From: Escherichia ruysiae
Lineage (GTDB): Bacteria > Pseudomonadota > Gammaproteobacteria > Enterobacterales > Enterobacteriaceae
NCBI RefSeq assembly: GCF_902498915.1
Contig: NZ_CABVLQ010000001.1
Length of the DNA stretch: 64,000 bases
Direction: 5' to 3' (one strand)
Part shown: positions 45,380 through 54,121 of the stretch, in pieces
Layout of the letters: the number at the start of each line of letters is the position of its first letter
Numbering within the stretch: position 1 is the first letter of the stretch
The notes under the pieces: generated by a model
Databases searched by the model: none
Seen by the model: the letters and a program-made list of their open reading frames with translations, nothing else
What the model was told of the DNA's origin: nothing
Translations under genes and position numbers: made by a program

Positions 45380-45407
45380 ATTGAGCCAGAAAAGAGGAAA
45401 CAATGCT

Positions 45408-46403
45408 ATGAATAAACAAAGGGTAATCATCTTTCTTATCTCAGGCATTGCATCACTGCCGTTAACAACAACAGCATCGCAATTTCAGACTGATACTGCA
45501 CAGGTAGTCACTTACCCTCATGATTTTTCAACGTGGAGCATACCAACGAGTGTAGGTGGAACAACCTGGTTTGATGACTGGAATAAATTTTATTGGATCA
45601 ATATCGCGTCCGGAGGTTCTGGCAGTGCATATGCCGATCTTACAGTAAATGGGACGGTGGTCGGAACAACGGGCGACGGAGCAACCATATATCAAACTAG
45701 CAATCCAGGTATTGGCATTGCATATCAACTCAATTTTTCAACCCCAACAGATACCACACCAAATTTGGCGAAAGCAGCACCTCACACGCTGACTTTCCCG
45801 GAAGGTTTAAGCAAGAGTGGTTACATACACATCAAGTATGAATTAGTTCGTCTTACAGAGCAGATACCGCCAGGACCTCTTGTCGCTGTTCCTGACGTCA
45901 CATTAAATTATCACAACCCGCCGGGAAGCACTTATTCGGATAAATCATTTCTTGCACGCTCGGGAGTTTCTTCGCAGCCTACCATGACGCCATGCACGAT
46001 AAATGCCCCAAAAGAAGTGAATCTTACAACACTTTATGGCGGTAATGCAGTCAGTGGGGCACAACTGGCTACGCCAATACCTACGATAACATTAACAAAT
46101 TGTCCGGGCGCAATTACGGGTATCTCTTACAAATTTAGCGCCTTATACGGAACTCACGGCTCGGTGGATGGCGTGATGAACGGTGAGACCGGAACCGGTT
46201 ATGCGCAAGGCGTATATGTGCAATTTCAAAACCCCGATGGAAGCGGATTCGATCAGTTTAACAATAACTTTGCATTGAATTATATCGGCTCAGGTGATTA
46301 TACAATACCCGAATATAAAGTAGCTTATTACATTGACGATGTTAATAACATAACCACCGGCCAGGTAAAATCCGCATTGCAATTTACTGTACAATATAAT
46401 TAA
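45408..46403 (+). CDS. putative two-domain tip adhesin
   Basis: A 331-residue exported protein. The signal peptide ends near residue 24 (LPLTTTAS, then QFQTDTAQ). The N-terminal ~180 residues, rich in Trp, Tyr, Gly and Thr and with no cysteine, should be the receptor-binding domain. The C-terminal ~130 residues are a pilin domain with the Cys pair (TMTPCTINAP and TLTNCPGAI) and a terminal strand ALQFTVQYN. ATG 45408 follows AAGAGGAAA; the frame opens 15 codons earlier inside the usher end. The position after the usher is like elfG and sfmH. Ligand unknown. Confidence 0.82.
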   Translation: MNKQRVIIFLISGIASLPLTTTASQFQTDTAQVVTYPHDFSTWSIPTSVGGTTWFDDWNKFYWINIASGGSGSAYADLTVNGTVVGTTGDGATIYQTSNPGIGIAYQLNFSTPTDTTPNLAKAAPHTLTFPEGLSKSGYIHIKYELVRLTEQIPPGPLVAVPDVTLNYHNPPGSTYSDKSFLARSGVSSQPTMTPCTINAPKEVNLTTLYGGNAVSGAQLATPIPTITLTNCPGAITGISYKFSALYGTHGSVDGVMNGETGTGYAQGVYVQFQNPDGSGFDQFNNNFALNYIGSGDYTIPEYKVAYYIDDVNNITTGQVKSALQFTVQYN

Positions 46404-46409
46404 GGAAAA

Positions 46410-46934
46410 ATGATGAATATAATATGGAAGCGTAAGTTTATAATATTTGTTATCGCCAGCAGTCTTCTGGGGGCTTCCTCCGTTAATGCGGTAGATATCA
46501 ATATTAATGGATTAGTACTGGCATCTCCGTGCGTCGTTAATGGTGGGAATAGTGCCGTGAATGTAAATATTGGCGATAATATTCAGGCGGATTCTCTTTC
46601 GGCTGCGGGAAGCGCATCCACCTGGAAAGACTTCTCTTTGCAATTAACCAATTGCCCACTCTCAACCTCCAGCTTTAGCGTCGCTTTCTCTGGTACGCCG
46701 GACGGTGATATTGCCACAAACTACGCCAATACTGGTTCAGCAACTAATCTCTCTCTTGAGCTCACTACGCAGGATGGTTCTACAACGTTGGGTAATGGTT
46801 CATCAATCAATAATACCCCTATTCCTGGTTCTCACGCCTATGACCTTCAGCTTCGTACGCGGGCTGTATCGAAAGGAAATGTGATGCCTGGTTCAATCAC
46901 CGGCCTGGTTCAGGCAACATTTACTTATCAGTAA
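46410..46934 (+). CDS. fimbrial minor subunit (FimF/G-like), first copy
   Basis: A 174-residue exported pilin-domain protein. The signal ends near residue 27 (SSVNA, then VDININGLVLASPC). The disulfide pair is Cys41 and Cys82 (LTNCPL), and the C-terminus ends QATFTYQ. AAGGAAAA directly precedes the ATG, 6 bases after the adhesin stop. It probably links the adhesin to the shaft. It shares its mature N-terminus pattern with the next gene, so the two look like paralogues. Confidence 0.87.
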   Translation: MMNIIWKRKFIIFVIASSLLGASSVNAVDININGLVLASPCVVNGGNSAVNVNIGDNIQADSLSAAGSASTWKDFSLQLTNCPLSTSSFSVAFSGTPDGDIATNYANTGSATNLSLELTTQDGSTTLGNGSSINNTPIPGSHAYDLQLRTRAVSKGNVMPGSITGLVQATFTYQ

Positions 46935-46948
46935 CAGGTGCTAGCGCC

Positions 46949-47476
46949 ATGATTACTCAACGAAGTGCCACAATTTTTACCTTACTGGTAACGCTCTGGC
47001 CTTTATGTGCATTTCACTCTGCCCAAGCGGCTGATATTAACATTAATGGCACGGTGGTAGCATCAGCATGCGTCATAGACACACAAACGAAGGATCAAAC
47101 TGTCAGCTTTGAGCAGGCGCGAGCCGTTAATTACGACACGGTCGGCCATACCAGTGAGTGGCAGAACTTTAGTCTGAATTTATCTTCTTGCCCTGCATCA
47201 ACAAGCAGTGTTACAGCGTTGTTTACCGGGGAAAGCGATCTTGTTGACCAGACGAAGTTCGCGAATACACTTGGGGATGCCACCGGGATGGCGCTGCAGA
47301 TTATGACGGATGACCACATAACGGAAATAAGCCCGAATGGTAAAATGACGGTAAACGTCGACCAGGCCAGTAGAAAAGCGACCTTCCCACTTGCTGCACG
47401 GATGTATACACCTACCGGTACGGTCACGGCAGGTGAATTCCATACTGTTGTGCAGTTTACGTTTACTTATCAATAA
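46949..47476 (+). CDS. fimbrial minor subunit (FimF/G-like), second copy
   Basis: A 175-residue exported pilin-domain protein. The signal ends at about residue 28 (HSAQA, then ADININGTVVASAC). Cysteines are Cys41 and Cys81 (LSSCPAS), and the C-terminus is VQFTFTYQ. It lies 14 bases after the first copy and is the last gene before the terminator. It probably acts as a tip-fibrillum or adaptor subunit. No second chaperone follows, unlike the elf cluster. Confidence 0.87.
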   Translation: MITQRSATIFTLLVTLWPLCAFHSAQAADININGTVVASACVIDTQTKDQTVSFEQARAVNYDTVGHTSEWQNFSLNLSSCPASTSSVTALFTGESDLVDQTKFANTLGDATGMALQIMTDDHITEISPNGKMTVNVDQASRKATFPLAARMYTPTGTVTAGEFHTVVQFTFTYQ

Positions 47477-47486
47477 GTTGACGTAA

Positions 47487-47517
47487 AAAAAGCGAAACAC
47501 ATTGTGTTTCGCTTTTT
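47487..47517. terminator. bidirectional terminator between fimbrial operon and fabF
   Basis: AGCGAAACAC (47491-47500) and GTGTTTCGCT (47504-47513) pair perfectly, flanked by As on the left and Ts on the right, so the hairpin can terminate both strands. It is the only sequence between the last pilin (stop 47476) and the convergent fabF (stop at 47535). Confidence 0.88.
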
Positions 47518-47534
47518 AACTATCTACTTAAGGA

Positions 47535-48776
47535 TTAAACGCGTTTAAAGATCAACGAACCGTTAGTACCTCCAAAGCCGAAGGAGTTACACAGGGTATA
47601 CTCCATTCCGCTGACCTGACGCGCTTCGTGCGGTACGAAATCCAGATCGCAACCTTCATCAGGGTTATCCAGGTTGATGGTCGGTGGAACAGCCTGATCG
47701 CGCAGCGCCAGGATGGAGTAGATAGACTCTACCGCACCCGCCGCACCTAACAGGTGACCGGTCATGGATTTCGTGGAGCTTACCAGCACACGGCTTGCAG
47801 CTTCACCGAAGATGGTTTTCACTGCCTGCGCTTCGGCTTTATCGCCAGCAGGCGTTGAAGTACCGTGCGCGTTAACGTAGCCAATCTGGCTCGCTTCAAT
47901 ACCTGCATCACGCAGAGCATTTGCCATTGCCAGAGCTGCGCCTGCGCCATTTTCCGGCGGCGACGTCATATGATAGGCATCGCTGCTCATACCAAAGCCG
48001 ACGAGTTCAGCGTAAATTTTCGCACCGCGTTTTTTCGCGTGTTCGTACTCTTCGAGCACCAGCATACCGGCACCATCGCCCAGTACGAAACCATCACGCT
48101 CTTTATCCCACGGGCGGCTAGCCGCTTGCGGGTTATCATTGCGGGTAGATAATGCACGTGCCGCGCCGAAACCGCCAACGCCCAGCGGCGTACTGGCTTT
48201 CTCTGCGCCACCTGCAACCATCACGTCAGCATCGCCATACGCGATAATACGCGCAGCATGACCAATGTTGTGCACGCCGGAAGTACAGGCGGTCGCGATA
48301 GAGATGCTTGGGCCACGCAGGCCATACATGATAGTCAGGTGACCTGCCACCATGTTCACAATCGTTGACGGAACGAAGAATGGGCTGATCTTACGTGGAC
48401 CACCGTTCATCAAAGATGTGTGGTTTTCTTCGATCAGTCCGAGGCCGCCTATCCCGGAGCCAATTGCGGCACCAATGCGGGTTGCGTTCTCTTCCGTTAT
48501 TTCAAGGCCAGAATCCTGCATGGCCTGAACGCCAGCGACAATTCCATATTGAATGAAGGCATCCATCTTGCGCTGTTCTTTGCGCGAGATAATGTCCTCA
48601 CAGTTAAAATCCTTTACTAAGCCAGCAAATTTCGTTGCATAGGCGCTAGTATCGAAATGGTCGATTAGGCTGATGCCACTCTGACCGGCAAGCAGAGCTT
48701 TCCAGGTAGACTCTACGGTATTGCCGACAGGAGACAACATGCCCAGTCCGGTCACAACTACACGACGCTTAGACAC
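47535..48776 (-). CDS. fabF: 3-oxoacyl-ACP synthase II (FabF)
   Basis: A 413-residue condensing enzyme (KAS II) that elongates acyl-ACP and adjusts cis-vaccenate with temperature. The catalytic Cys is in TACTSGVHN near 164, the two His are in NAHGTSTPAGD (~304) and MTGHLLGAAG (~341), and the active-site Lys is in SSTKSMTGH. It ends IFKRV where I remember IFKKI. In K-12 pabC follows directly; here the fimbrial cluster intervenes. It lies downstream of acpP. Confidence 0.97.
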   Translation of the reverse strand: MSKRRVVVTGLGMLSPVGNTVESTWKALLAGQSGISLIDHFDTSAYATKFAGLVKDFNCEDIISRKEQRKMDAFIQYGIVAGVQAMQDSGLEITEENATRIGAAIGSGIGGLGLIEENHTSLMNGGPRKISPFFVPSTIVNMVAGHLTIMYGLRGPSISIATACTSGVHNIGHAARIIAYGDADVMVAGGAEKASTPLGVGGFGAARALSTRNDNPQAASRPWDKERDGFVLGDGAGMLVLEEYEHAKKRGAKIYAELVGFGMSSDAYHMTSPPENGAGAALAMANALRDAGIEASQIGYVNAHGTSTPAGDKAEAQAVKTIFGEAASRVLVSSTKSMTGHLLGAAGAVESIYSILALRDQAVPPTINLDNPDEGCDLDFVPHEARQVSGMEYTLCNSFGFGGTNGSLIFKRV

Positions 48777-48819
48777 GTTTGTCCTCCAGGGAGGGAAAAA
48801 AAATGATTCTAGTGGGACA

Positions 48820-48854
48820 AAAAGATAAAACTCAGGCGGTCGAACGACCGCCTG
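48820..48854 (-). terminator. partial terminator/attenuator after acpP
   Basis: On the minus strand CAGGCGGTCG, TT, CGACCGCCTG (48854 to 48833) is a perfect 10-bp stem followed by AGTTTTATCTTTTT. It lies between acpP and fabF and could lower fabF expression relative to the abundant ACP mRNA. Confidence 0.75.
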
Positions 48855-48865
48855 GAGATGTTCAC

Positions 48866-49102
48866 TTACGCCTGGTGGCCGTTGATGTAATCAATGGCAG
48901 CCTGAACGGTGGTGATTTTCTCAGCTTCTTCGTCCGGAATCTCAGTATCAAACTCTTCTTCCAGAGCCATTACCAGCTCAACGGTGTCAAGAGAATCCGC
49001 GCCCAGGTCTTCAACGAAAGAAGCATTGTTGGTAACTTCTTCCTGCTTAACGCCCAGCTGTTCGCCGATAATTTTCTTAACGCGTTCTTCGATAGTGCTC
49101 AT
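48866..49102 (-). CDS. acpP: acyl carrier protein
   Basis: A 78-residue acidic helical protein carrying 4'-phosphopantetheine on Ser37 in [10 protein letters not shown]. It shuttles acyl chains in fatty-acid, lipid A and lipoate synthesis. A 210-base upstream region separates it from fabG and would hold its own promoter; a hairpin follows. The protein is essentially invariant. Confidence 0.99.
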
Positions 49103-49312
49103 ACTCTTAAATTTCCTATCAAAACTCGCTTTCGCGATGGTTTTCGTAGTGTATAAAATGTTGAAAAATTTGCAACTAAATCCCGGCAGGTCTTACCACG
49201 ATTTTACGTTATTTTGAGGCCATACCCCCCAACAACGCAAATCATTTTGCACTAATTATTACTCATAACCACGCAGACTGCGCGCAACATGAGCATTTTG
49301 TGCAAATCGCGG

Positions 49313-50047
49313 TCAGACCATGTACATCCCGCCGTTCACATGCAAAGTTTCACCCGTGATGTAAGCTGCTTCGTCGGATGCCAGGAATGCAACCGCGTTG
49401 GCGATTTCCTGTGCGCCGCCGAGGCGACCCGCAGGAACCTGCGCCAGGATACCCGCACGCTGGTCATCGCTCAGCGCACGTGTCATGTCCGTTTCAATAA
49501 AGCCCGGAGCAACAACGTTTACAGTAATACCACGTGACGCAACTTCGCGCGCCAGGGATTTACTGAAGCCGATCAAGCCCGCTTTCGCCGCAGCGTAGTT
49601 GGCCTGACCGCCATTTCCCATGGTACCAACCACAGAACCGATAGTGATAATACGACCATGACGCTTTTTCATCATAGCGCGCATTACCGCTTTTGACAGA
49701 CGGAAAACAGATGAAAGGTTGGTTTCGATAATATCGTTCCACTCATCATCTTTCATTCGCATTAACAGGTTATCACGAGTGATACCGGCATTATTGACCA
49801 GGATATCGACTTCACCAAATTCTGCGCGAATTTTTTCCAGAACAGATTCGATAGATGCCGGGTCGGTCACATTCAACATCAGACCTTTACCGTTATCACC
49901 TAAATAATCGCTGATCGCCTGAGCGCCGCTTTCACTGGTCGCAGTACCGATAACTTTCGCGCCACGAGCTGCGAGCGTTTCAGCAATTGCGCGGCCAATC
50001 CCACGGCTTGCACCGGTTACCAGTGCGATTTTTCCTTCAAAATTCAT
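49313..50047 (-). CDS. fabG: 3-oxoacyl-ACP reductase FabG
   Basis: A 244-residue short-chain dehydrogenase that reduces 3-ketoacyl-ACP with NADPH. The cofactor motif GASRGIG is at residues 12-18, NNAG is in LVNNAGITR, and the catalytic Ser-Tyr-Lys is completed by YAAAKAG near 151-157. It lies 12 bases downstream of fabD. Confidence 0.98.
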   Translation of the reverse strand: MNFEGKIALVTGASRGIGRAIAETLAARGAKVIGTATSESGAQAISDYLGDNGKGLMLNVTDPASIESVLEKIRAEFGEVDILVNNAGITRDNLLMRMKDDEWNDIIETNLSSVFRLSKAVMRAMMKKRHGRIITIGSVVGTMGNGGQANYAAAKAGLIGFSKSLAREVASRGITVNVVAPGFIETDMTRALSDDQRAGILAQVPAGRLGGAQEIANAVAFLASDEAAYITGETLHVNGGMYMV

Positions 50048-50059
50048 ATTTTTCCTCTT

Positions 50060-50989
50060 TTAAAGCTCGAGCGCCGCTGCCATCGCTGAAGGTTCGTTCA
50101 GCGCCGAGGCGGTCAGGGTGTCGACAATGCGTTTCGTCAGGCCAGTAAGCACTTTGCCCGGGCCGACTTCATAAAGATGTTCAACGCCTTGCGCTGCCAT
50201 GTATTCAACAGATTTCGTCCACTGAACCGGATTATACAGCTGACGTACCAGCGCATCACGGATAGCATCGCCATTAGTTTCGCATTTCACATCAACGTTA
50301 TTCACAACCGGAACGGTTGGGGTATTGAAGGTGATTTTCGCCAATTCAACAGCCAATTTATCGGCAGCCGGTTTCATCAGCGCACAGTGTGACGGTACGC
50401 TTACAGGCAACGGCAGCGCACGTTTTGCGCCCGCAGCTTTACAGGCAGCGCCTGCACGCTCAACCGCTTCTTTATGACCGGCAATAACGACCTGCCCCGG
50501 AGAGTTAAAGTTTACCGGAGAAACGACCTGACCTTCTGCAGCTTCTTCACACGCTTTAGCAATAGACGCATCATCAAGACCGATAATTGCCGCCATTGCA
50601 CCTGTCCCTTCCGGTACAGCTTCCTGCATGAACTTGCCACGCATCTCAACCAGACGCACCGCATCAGCAAAATCAATCACACCAGCGCAAACCAGCGCGG
50701 AGTATTCACCCAGGCTGTGACCGGCCATCATCGCCGGTGCTTTACCGCCCTGCTGCTGCCACACACGGTACAGCGCAACAGATGCCGTCAACAGTGCTGG
50801 TTGGGTTTGCCAGGTTTTATTCAATTCTTCGGCAGGTCCCTGCTGGGTCAGTGCCCACAAGTCGTAGCCCAGCGCCGCAGAAGCTTCAGCAAACGTTTCT
50901 TCGACAATGGGATAGCTCGCCGCCATATCAGCCAGCATTCCAACGGTTTGAGAGCCCTGTCCAGGGAACACAAATGCAAATTGCGTCAT
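50060..50989 (-). CDS. fabD: malonyl-CoA:ACP transacylase FabD
   Basis: A 309-residue enzyme that moves malonyl from CoA to ACP. The nucleophile Ser92 is in GHSLGEYSA and the catalytic His is in SVPSHCALM near 201. It is sandwiched between fabH (15 bases) and fabG (12 bases) in the fab operon. Confidence 0.98.
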   Translation of the reverse strand: MTQFAFVFPGQGSQTVGMLADMAASYPIVEETFAEASAALGYDLWALTQQGPAEELNKTWQTQPALLTASVALYRVWQQQGGKAPAMMAGHSLGEYSALVCAGVIDFADAVRLVEMRGKFMQEAVPEGTGAMAAIIGLDDASIAKACEEAAEGQVVSPVNFNSPGQVVIAGHKEAVERAGAACKAAGAKRALPLPVSVPSHCALMKPAADKLAVELAKITFNTPTVPVVNNVDVKCETNGDAIRDALVRQLYNPVQWTKSVEYMAAQGVEHLYEVGPGKVLTGLTKRIVDTLTASALNEPSAMAAALEL

Positions 50990-51004
50990 CTTTAAATCCT
51001 TATC

Positions 51005-51958
51005 CTAGAAACGAACCAGCGCGGAGCCCCAGGTGAACCCACCGCCAAAGGCTTCAAGCAGAACCAACTGCCCAGGCTTAATGCGCCCGTCGCGTACAGC
51101 TTCATCCAGCGCGCACGGGACAGAAGCGGCAGAAGTATTACCGTGGCGATCCAGCGTCACCACGACATTGTCCATCGACATGCCGAGTTTTTTCGCCGTT
51201 GCGCTGATAATACGCAGGTTCGCCTGATGCGGAACCAGCCAGTCCAGTTGGGAACGATCAAGATTATTCGCCGCCAGCGTCTCATCAACGATGTGCGCCA
51301 ACTCGGTTACTGCAACCTTGAAGACTTCGTTGCCCGCCATGGTCAGATGAATTGAATTTTCTGGATTCACACGGTCGGCATTAGGCAACGTCAGCAATTC
51401 ACCATAGCTGCCATCAGCATGAAGATGCGTTGAGATAATTCCTGGCTCTTCAGAGGCAGCCAGCACTGCAGCGCCCGCGCCATCGCCAAAAATGATAATG
51501 GTCCCGCGATCTGTTGGATCGCAGGTGCGCGCCAGTACATCGGAACCGACAACCAGAGCATACTTCACCGCACCAGATTTCACGTATTGATCGGCTACGC
51601 TCAACGCGTAGGTGAAACCTGCACATGCTGCGGCAACGTCAAACGCCGGGCAACCTTTAATGCCCAACATGCTTTGAATCTGACATGCTGCGCTCGGAAA
51701 AGCGTGCGTAGCAGAAGTCGTTGCCACAACGATCAGCCCAATCTGGTCTTTATCGATGCCAGCCATCTCAATTGCGCGTGTCGCCGCTTCAAAACCCATG
51801 GTTGAAACGGTTTCGTTTGGCGCGGCAATGTGGCGTTCGCGGATGCCTGTACGAGTGACAATCCACTCGTCAGAGGTATCCACCATTTTTTCCAGATCGG
51901 CGTTTGTCCGCACTTGTTCGGGCAGATAGCTGCCAGTACCAATAATCTTCGTATACAT
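51005..51958 (-). CDS. fabH: 3-oxoacyl-ACP synthase III (FabH)
   Basis: A 317-residue initiating condensing enzyme joining acetyl-CoA and malonyl-ACP. The catalytic Cys112 is in AAACAGF, His in PHQANLRI near 244 and Asn in GNTSAAS near 274. It lies 67 bases downstream of plsX. Confidence 0.98.
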   Translation of the reverse strand: MYTKIIGTGSYLPEQVRTNADLEKMVDTSDEWIVTRTGIRERHIAAPNETVSTMGFEAATRAIEMAGIDKDQIGLIVVATTSATHAFPSAACQIQSMLGIKGCPAFDVAAACAGFTYALSVADQYVKSGAVKYALVVGSDVLARTCDPTDRGTIIIFGDGAGAAVLAASEEPGIISTHLHADGSYGELLTLPNADRVNPENSIHLTMAGNEVFKVAVTELAHIVDETLAANNLDRSQLDWLVPHQANLRIISATAKKLGMSMDNVVVTLDRHGNTSAASVPCALDEAVRDGRIKPGQLVLLEAFGGGFTWGSALVRF

Positions 51959-52025
51959 GTACGCTCAGTCACTTTTCGGTTATATACCGTCACTTGCAAA
52001 CTGCGAGTTCGCTGGCAGCGTCCTG

Positions 52026-53096
52026 CTACCGCAGAGATCCGCTTTTGCCACCGTCCAACAGCTCAAAACCAGCTGGGTATACAGATTCCAGGCGAGCGGC
52101 AATTCGCTGAGGAACTTGTCGCTGCACCGCCTGCACTGCCTGTTCAATCGCGACCGCAAAAGCTCGCTGATTGGCTGCACCATGACTTTTTATCACCGTG
52201 CCGCGCAATCCTAACAGACAGGCGCCGTTATACTGGTCGGGGTTGAGGTGACTGAATCGCCTCGTCAGGCTCTTTTGTAGCCAACGCTTTAATAACAGTA
52301 GCCACCACGACCGTTTTTTCCCTTCTCCCTGAGATTTCAGCAGAGAAAGGAACATCCTGACAACACCTTCCATCGTCTTTAATGTGACATTTCCTGTAAA
52401 GCCGTCACAGACCAGCACATCTGTCTTGCCAGTTAATAACTCATTGGCTTCAAGATAGCCGATATAGTTGATAGAAGGGATTGTTTTAAGCACCGCTGAG
52501 GCATCCCGAATACTGTCGAGACCCTTTACTTCTTCTTCACCAATATTGAGCAACGCCACGCGAGGATTGGGAATTCCCACCACCTCTTCAGCCAAAACTG
52601 AGCCCATAATGGCAAATTGCACCAACATTGTGCTGTCACAATCGACGTTGGCTCCTAAATCGAGAACCACCGTTTTGCCCTTTTGTTGATGCGGTAACAC
52701 CGTCACCAACGCCGGGCGCTCAATCCCCTCCAGGGGCTTGAGTAATAATTTAGCCAGCCCCATCAGCGCCCCGGTATTGCCAGCACTGACACAGGCTTGC
52801 GCTCGACCTTCTTTCACCAGTTCCAGCGCTACGCGCATTGAGCTACCGCGACTGGCGCGGATAGCTTGCGAAGGCCGGGCATCACTGGCGATAACTGACT
52901 GCGCAGGAATAATCTGCAAACGAGAACGTTGTTCGAAGTCAGCTTTAGCAAGTAATGGCGTGATGGCGTCGGGATTACCGACTAAAAGAAGAGTGAGTTG
53001 CGAATTAGAGTTCAGTGCCTGCAAAGCTGCAGGCACTGTCACAGAAGGGCCAAAATCGCCCCCCATGACATCTAACGCCAGGGTTAGACGTGTCAA
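52026..53096 (-). CDS. plsX: phosphate acyltransferase PlsX
   Basis: A 356-residue peripheral enzyme making acyl-phosphate from acyl-ACP for phospholipid synthesis. The family start is LALDVMGGDFGP, and SAGNTGALMGLAKLLL and VCDGFTGNVTLKTMEG are present. The start codon is TTG (53094-53096), as I recall for K-12, with a weak Shine-Dalgarno. Two hairpins lie between it and rpmF. Confidence 0.96.
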   Translation of the reverse strand: MTRLTLALDVMGGDFGPSVTVPAALQALNSNSQLTLLLVGNPDAITPLLAKADFEQRSRLQIIPAQSVIASDARPSQAIRASRGSSMRVALELVKEGRAQACVSAGNTGALMGLAKLLLKPLEGIERPALVTVLPHQQKGKTVVLDLGANVDCDSTMLVQFAIMGSVLAEEVVGIPNPRVALLNIGEEEVKGLDSIRDASAVLKTIPSINYIGYLEANELLTGKTDVLVCDGFTGNVTLKTMEGVVRMFLSLLKSQGEGKKRSWWLLLLKRWLQKSLTRRFSHLNPDQYNGACLLGLRGTVIKSHGAANQRAFAVAIEQAVQAVQRQVPQRIAARLESVYPAGFELLDGGKSGSLR

Positions 53097-53121
53097 GGTA
53101 TCGTCGCCGCCCGGTTTGGTC

Positions 53122-53143
53122 TTTCCCCAGTTGCCTGGGGAAA
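53122..53143 (-). other. hairpin in the rpmF-plsX spacer
   Basis: TTTCCCCAG (53122-53130), TTGC, CTGGGGAAA (53135-53143) is a perfect 9-bp stem about 26 bases before the plsX TTG. A second hairpin, TCACGCA-GA-TGCGTGA (53161-53176), touches the rpmF stop. They may control read-through or RNA cleavage between the ribosomal-protein and lipid genes. Confidence 0.55.
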
Positions 53144-53176
53144 ATCCTCACTAAGCTTCATCACGCAGATGCGTGA

Positions 53177-53362
<186 letters not shown>

Positions 53363-53401
53363 TCAATTACGGTTTATCCCCGATCCAACGGGGAGCACCA
53401 A

Positions 53402-53923
53402 TTACTTACGCTTTAAGCTGGCTAATACGGCAAATGGGTTTGGCTTTTGCGCTTCTTCAGGCAGTTCACCAAAGACCATGTCCGCTTCGGACACTTCACA
53501 GTGTTCAGAATCATGCACCGGAACTACCGGCAAGGCGAGGATGATTTCATCTTCAACCATTGCAAGCAGATCGATTTCACCGAATTCGTTAACCTCAATC
53601 GGTTCATACGCTTCCGGCAGTGCTTCAGCCTGTTCGTCTGAACGCACAGGACTAAAACAGTACGTTGTGTAGACCTGATGAGTAAACGGCTTCCCGCAAC
53701 GCTGACACTCGAGCGTTACCGTCACCTTCGCATCGCCGTTTAACACTGCGAGACGTTGGTTATCGATAGCGAACGACATGGAGCATTCCACATCACTGTC
53801 CACACTGACTACGGATTCGGCGACGCGCTCAACCTGATCAGGAGTATAGATACCCTGGTAATCAAGGCGTTTTTGAGCCGTACGAACCGGATCGAGAGTC
53901 AGGGGTAATTTTACCTTTTGCAT
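53402..53923 (-). CDS. yceD: DUF177 protein YceD (rRNA-accumulation protein family)
   Basis: A 173-residue protein of the YceD/DUF177 family. A CxxC is seen in CQRCGKPF near residues 73-80. In plants and bacteria the family is linked to 23S rRNA accumulation, but the biochemical role is unclear. First gene of the minus-strand yceD-rpmF-plsX-fab cluster and divergent from yceF. Confidence 0.93.
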   Translation of the reverse strand: MQKVKLPLTLDPVRTAQKRLDYQGIYTPDQVERVAESVVSVDSDVECSMSFAIDNQRLAVLNGDAKVTVTLECQRCGKPFTHQVYTTYCFSPVRSDEQAEALPEAYEPIEVNEFGEIDLLAMVEDEIILALPVVPVHDSEHCEVSEADMVFGELPEEAQKPNPFAVLASLKRK

Positions 53924-54121
53924 AGGGCGCGCATATTAACTTTGTAACGTCATAGAGTCAAAGAAAAAGGCAGCCTGTGGTTGCCTTTTGCCAATAATTC
54001 GCACACATTGCGGGTTACTGCTTTATTTTCGTTCAGTGCTGATAACGAACATCAACCTGCAAAACGAAGCGCATAGTTTAAAATGGCTATCATCAATACG
54101 CTATATCTGATGGAAAAAAAT
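53924..54121. ncRNA. divergent region yceD-yceF, expected site of sRNA SraB
   Basis: In K-12 a stationary-phase small RNA, SraB (~170 nt, function unknown), is described between yceF and yceD. The equivalent interval here is 198 bases and includes both gene promoters. I cannot identify its ends or strand with certainty from sequence, so this marks position only. Confidence 0.3.

Noticed and set aside
41134..47534. Integrase, IS or tRNA attachment site responsible for the fimbrial insertion
   Set aside because: No transposase, integrase, tRNA gene or direct repeats were seen at either edge; recombination through flanking core genes fits better.
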